Positions 5,625 to 7,990 of a stretch of DNA of 7,990 nucleotides are shown here, one piece after another (position 1 is the first letter of the stretch; every line of letters begins with the position of its first letter). The translations under genes were made by a program, and so were the position numbers. Source of the stretch: Bacteroidetes bacterium HGW-Bacteroidetes-12 (GTDB taxonomy: Bacteria > Bacteroidota > Bacteroidia > Flavobacteriales_E > Vicingaceae); NCBI GenBank assembly GCA_002841035.1, contig PHDR01000118.1, positions 1-7,990 on the forward strand, read 5' to 3'. The notes beneath the pieces are model-generated. The model was not told the origin of the DNA. It made no database searches and saw only the letters and a list, made by a program, of their open reading frames with translations.

Positions 5625-6572
5625 TTATGCTTTTATTTTTTTAACTGCTTCAATTAATTTAGGAACAACTTGAAAAGCGTCTCCAACTATCCCATAATCA
5701 GCAGCTTTAAAAAATGGAGCTTCAGGGTCTGTGTTAATAACAACAATTACTTTACTACCATTAACGCCTGCCAAGTGTTGAATAGCTCCAGAAATACCTA
5801 TGGCAAAATATAAATTAGGTCTAATTGCCAATCCTGTTTGTCCAACATGTTCGTGATGAGGTCTCCAACCAATGTCGGCAACTGGTCTTGAACAAGCTGT
5901 TGCTGCTCCAAGTTCTTTGGCTAATTCTTCTATCATTCCCCAATTTTCAGGTCCTTTTAGTCCTCTTCCTGCCGAAACTACAATGTCGGCTTCTGTTAGC
6001 GACAGTTCGTTTGATGCTTTTTTAACTTCTTTAACCGTTAATCGAGTTGAGGTAATCTCGCAAGAAAAGTTTTCAACAGCACAATTTCCGTTTGTTATAG
6101 CTTTATCAACCGAATTTGGTAAAACCGAAATAATTTTGATAGGTGTTTTTACTTCAACATTAGCGAATGCTTTTCCCGAAAAAACGGCTTTTTTTACTGT
6201 ATTTCCTTCTGGAAGAGCTATTGCACCTGAAACCAATCCTGCATCAAGTTTGGCTGCTAAAATTGGAGCAACTGCTTTTCCTGAATAATCGTGTGCAAGA
6301 ACTATGGTTGTTGCGTTTATTTTTTTTGCTGCTTGAATGATGACTTGGGCTATTTTTTGTGGGTCAAAATTGCTTAACGAAGCATCATTGCAGTGAAGTG
6401 CATTGGCTATTCCATAGTTTCCTAACGATGCAATATCGTTGGTGTTTCCTACAACTATTGCTGTTGCGGTTATTCCTTCTTTTTTAGCTATTAAAGCACC
6501 GTAATTGGCTGCTTCAAAGGCATTTTTTGTTAATGTTCCGCTGTTGGAATCTGTATATATTAAAACTGACAT
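5625..6572 (-). CDS. etfA: Electron transfer flavoprotein, alpha subunit
   Basis: This is a 315-residue protein, normal in length and without a signal peptide. With EtfB it forms the soluble FAD-containing heterodimer that carries electrons from acyl-CoA dehydrogenases and related flavoenzymes to the membrane ETF:quinone oxidoreductase. Residues 1 to about 185 are the ETF N-terminal domain. About 190-315 is the FAD-binding domain with complete motifs: GRGLKGPENW (202-211), ACSRPVAD (226-233), VGQTG (243-247), GISGAIQHLAG (259-269), INTDPEAPFF (279-288) and ADYGIVGD (291-298). Counterparts of the human FAD contacts are S228, R229, T246, H266, N280 and D298. It lies 81 bp after etfB on the same strand and is presumably cotranscribed. 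I see nothing specific to electron-bifurcating EtfA, and no ferredoxin domain, so an ordinary housekeeping ETF is most likely. Confidence 0.97.
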   Translation of the reverse strand: MSVLIYTDSNSGTLTKNAFEAANYGALIAKKEGITATAIVVGNTNDIASLGNYGIANALHCNDASLSNFDPQKIAQVIIQAAKKINATTIVLAHDYSGKAVAPILAAKLDAGLVSGAIALPEGNTVKKAVFSGKAFANVEVKTPIKIISVLPNSVDKAITNGNCAVENFSCEITSTRLTVKEVKKASNELSLTEADIVVSAGRGLKGPENWGMIEELAKELGAATACSRPVADIGWRPHHEHVGQTGLAIRPNLYFAIGISGAIQHLAGVNGSKVIVVINTDPEAPFFKAADYGIVGDAFQVVPKLIEAVKKIKA

Positions 6573-6574
6573 AA

Positions 6575-6601
6575 AGTTTAATGTATTAATAGTTTAATGT
6601 A
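6575..6601. repeat. Short direct repeat in the etfB-etfA spacer
   Basis: AGTTTAATGTA occurs at 6575-6585 and again at 6591-6601, a 16-bp period, immediately upstream of the etfA start. A diverged inverted copy, TACATTTTAAA, lies at 6630-6640. The 81-bp spacer is otherwise plain AT-rich sequence. It could be an operator-like site or chance in low-complexity DNA. Confidence 0.45.
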
Positions 6602-6653
6602 ACAATTTGATTAATTTATTATAAATTGCTACATTTTAAAATTGTTTAATTAT

Positions 6654-7394
6654 TTATATTGCCTTAGCTTCGTTGCGTAATAAGTTTACTAATTCTTCAA
6701 CATTATCAGCATCAACATATTTGCAACCTGTTTTGGCTGCTGGCAATAAAAATGATTTAATTTCGGTTGAGTTGGTTGCTTCAAAAGCAGGAACTACATT
6801 TAATGGTTTTGTTCTGGCTGCCATAATTCCTCGCATATTAGGGATTCGAGCTTCTGCCATTCCTTTAGCTGCACTTAACACAAATGGCAAAGAAGTTTCA
6901 ATTATTTCAACTCCTCCTTCAATTTCTCTTTCAATGGTTGCTGTGGTTCCACTCATAGTTAATTTTGATGCTAATGAAACATAAGGAACATCGAGCAATG
7001 CAGCCACCATACCTCCTACCTGAGAACCATTGTAATCTATGGTTTCTTTTCCTAGCAATATCATATCGGCACCGTTAGCTTTTACGTATCCTGCAATTTG
7101 TTTTGCAACATAAAGTGCATCAGCTGTTTGTGCATCTATTCTCACTGCATCATCTGCTCCTATTGCCAATGCTTTTCTAATAATAGCATCGTTTTCAGCA
7201 CCGCCAACATTAAGCACGGTAACATTTCCACCATTTGCTTCTTTTAATTCTAAGGCTCTAACCAGAGCATACCACTCATCATAAGGATTTACAATAAACT
7301 GAACGCCAGCCTCATCAAATTGGGAGTTATTATCCTTAAATGCAATTTTAGAGGTGGTATCAGGAGCTTTACTAATACATACTATTATTTTCAT
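6654..7394 (-). CDS. etfB: Electron transfer flavoprotein, beta subunit
   Basis: This is a 246-residue protein, typical for the family, starting at ATG 7394. It is the AMP-binding partner of EtfA and makes the recognition contact with partner dehydrogenases. Visible elements are the N-terminal strand MKIIVCISKAPDT, NPYDEWYALVRALEL (36-50), GKETIDYNGSQVGGMVAALL (115-134) of the nucleotide fold, and IEREIEGGVEIIETSLPFVL then S (154-174). That last stretch satisfies the ETF beta signature residue by residue. The segment just after it, AAKGMAEARIPNMRGIMAAR (175-194), is where the dehydrogenase-recognition loop lies in other ETFs. It is the first gene of the etf group: a terminator and a promoter candidate precede it, and etfA follows. 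Confidence 0.97.
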   Translation of the reverse strand: MKIIVCISKAPDTTSKIAFKDNNSQFDEAGVQFIVNPYDEWYALVRALELKEANGGNVTVLNVGGAENDAIIRKALAIGADDAVRIDAQTADALYVAKQIAGYVKANGADMILLGKETIDYNGSQVGGMVAALLDVPYVSLASKLTMSGTTATIEREIEGGVEIIETSLPFVLSAAKGMAEARIPNMRGIMAARTKPLNVVPAFEATNSTEIKSFLLPAAKTGCKYVDADNVEELVNLLRNEAKAI

Positions 7395-7428
7395 TTGTTA
7401 TATTTTATATATCTAAATTTTAGAGTTA

Positions 7429-7436
7429 CGAAAGTA
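7429..7436 (-). promoter_or_regulatory. Candidate -7 element for the etfB-etfA operon
   Basis: On the minus strand this reads TACTTTCG, one base from the Bacteroidota consensus TAnnTTTG. It lies 34 nt before the etfB ATG and after the upstream terminator, the expected place for the operon promoter. The upstream region is AT-rich, with no convincing TTTG -33 box. Confidence 0.45.
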
Positions 7437-7490
7437 AGCATAATGAATTTAAAATAAAATAACTTATTTATAAAATAATTAAAATTGTCC

Positions 7491-7531
7491 AAAAAAAAAA
7501 AAAATAGGTTGTCTTTTAGACAACCTATTTT
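7491..7531 (-). terminator. Strong terminator after the T9SS cargo gene
   Basis: A 13-bp perfect stem (AAAATAGGTTGTC 7501-7513 with its complement 7519-7531) closes on a 5-nt loop. On the minus strand it runs into 14 consecutive T residues (the A run 7491-7504). It starts 20 nt after the stop codon of the gene at 7552 and insulates the etf operon from it. The plus-strand T run is short, so it is oriented mainly for minus-strand transcripts. Confidence 0.92.
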
Positions 7532-7551
7532 AAAAATTTATTTTTTAAAAA

Positions 7552-7990
7552 CTACCTAGCAACACTAGTCTTGCCTGTTAATTTTTCTCCACTTTCTGAA
7601 ATAATTTCATAAAAATATATCCCATTTTCTAAAAGCGAAACATCAATATTAGTTAATGAATTAGTAAGCTTTTTTTCCATTATCAACTCACCCAAAACTT
7701 GGTAAATGGTTAATGTATAAATTCCTTTAGCATCTTCAATTGATACAGTTAATTTATCACTAACAGGATTTGGGAAAATTTCAATTTTGTTACTTATCTC
7801 TTTAGCGTTTACTTTAATTCCCTTAAAAATATCTTCAACAATCAAACTTTCACGAGCAGCAGAATTAGTAACACTAGCTTTAATAGCTTTAGCTACTTGA
7901 ATGTGATGCACACTTTTGTTTGTTAGTTCAAAGGTTTCATTATTAATAGATGTTCCAAACCAACTGTTAGTAATAGAATCTTTTTCTATA
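7552..7990 (-). CDS. C-terminal part of a T9SS-secreted protein, 5' end cut by window edge
   Basis: The frame is open to the right edge, giving the last 145 residues of a longer protein. A GTG at 7911 is in frame but only internal, because coding sequence with the same character continues upstream to the edge. The last ~80 residues are a type A T9SS C-terminal sorting domain: IFPNPVSDKLTVSI (71-84 of the visible part), YTLTIYQVLGELI (91-103), then NIDVSLLENGIYFYEII (114-130), and a basic end KTSVAR. This domain guides proteins across the outer membrane through the type IX system and is then removed by the PorU sortase. The catalytic or binding part lies outside the window, so the function of the mature protein is unknown. 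The terminator at 7491-7531 closes the gene. Confidence 0.85.
   Translation of the reverse strand, partial: IEKDSITNSWFGTSINNETFELTNKSVHHIQVAKAIKASVTNSAARESLIVEDIFKGIKVNAKEISNKIEIFPNPVSDKLTVSIEDAKGIYTLTIYQVLGELIMEKKLTNSLTNIDVSLLENGIYFYEIISESGEKLTGKTSVAR

Noticed and set aside
5825..6984. Plus-strand open frames opposite etfA and etfB
   Set aside because: Both etf genes are complete with signature motifs; these frames are by-products of their codon use.
7491..7504. A14 run as a phase-variation tract
   Set aside because: It is non-coding and forms the T tract of a strong terminator on the minus strand.
7552..7911. A complete 119-residue protein starting at GTG 7911
   Set aside because: The frame stays open with plausible coding sequence to the window edge, and sorting domains occur at the end of larger secreted proteins, so this is a fragment.

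Overview
The window is AT-rich bacterial DNA from a member of the Bacteroidota, most likely a Flavobacteriia-type organism. The evidence is a partial gene with a type IX secretion (T9SS) C-terminal sorting domain, an MG2/alpha-2-macroglobulin-like surface protein, a Bacteroidota-style SPOR protein, a DUF3127 protein, near absence of Shine-Dalgarno sequences, and -7 promoter elements of the TAnnTTTG type. Every gene looks intact except the two cut by the window edges.

Layout. Positions 1-1443 (minus) hold the N-terminal 481 residues of an MG2-domain exported protein that runs off the left edge. A 242-bp divergent spacer follows, and it contains an inverted repeat built of degenerate 8-bp units (about 1547-1632). 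A plus-strand block comes next: a secreted SPOR-domain protein (1686-2474), a strong terminator, a DUF3127 OB-fold protein with an SSB-like acidic tail (2580-2945), another strong terminator, and a small SET-domain protein (3030-3458). From 3472 to the right edge everything is on the minus strand. Read in its own direction this is: the end of a T9SS cargo protein (7990-7552), a terminator with a T14 tract, a promoter candidate, etfB (7394-6654), etfA (6572-5625), a bifunctional-nuclease/UVR-motif protein (5564-4950) and a NupC-family nucleoside transporter (4773-3472).

How the genes work together. EtfA and EtfB form the electron-transfer flavoprotein that takes electrons from acyl-CoA and other dehydrogenases. 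From memory, the order etfB, etfA, bifunctional nuclease, nucleoside transporter recurs in Flavobacteriia, so the four probably form an ancestral gene string. The other genes are probably single transcription units of unrelated function.

The most unusual item is a 163-bp non-coding insertion (4788-4950) between the nuclease and the transporter. It has terminal inverted repeats, TAATTA on both sides, an almost entirely foldback core with about 60-nt arms and a TTTT loop, and a second, internal copy of its left end. It looks like a MITE (a non-autonomous transposable element) that landed exactly at the nuclease stop codon. The 8-bp-periodic inverted repeat at 1547-1632 is a second structured non-coding element. 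I saw no rRNA, tRNA, CRISPR array or defence system, and no gene-free stretch longer than 300 bases.
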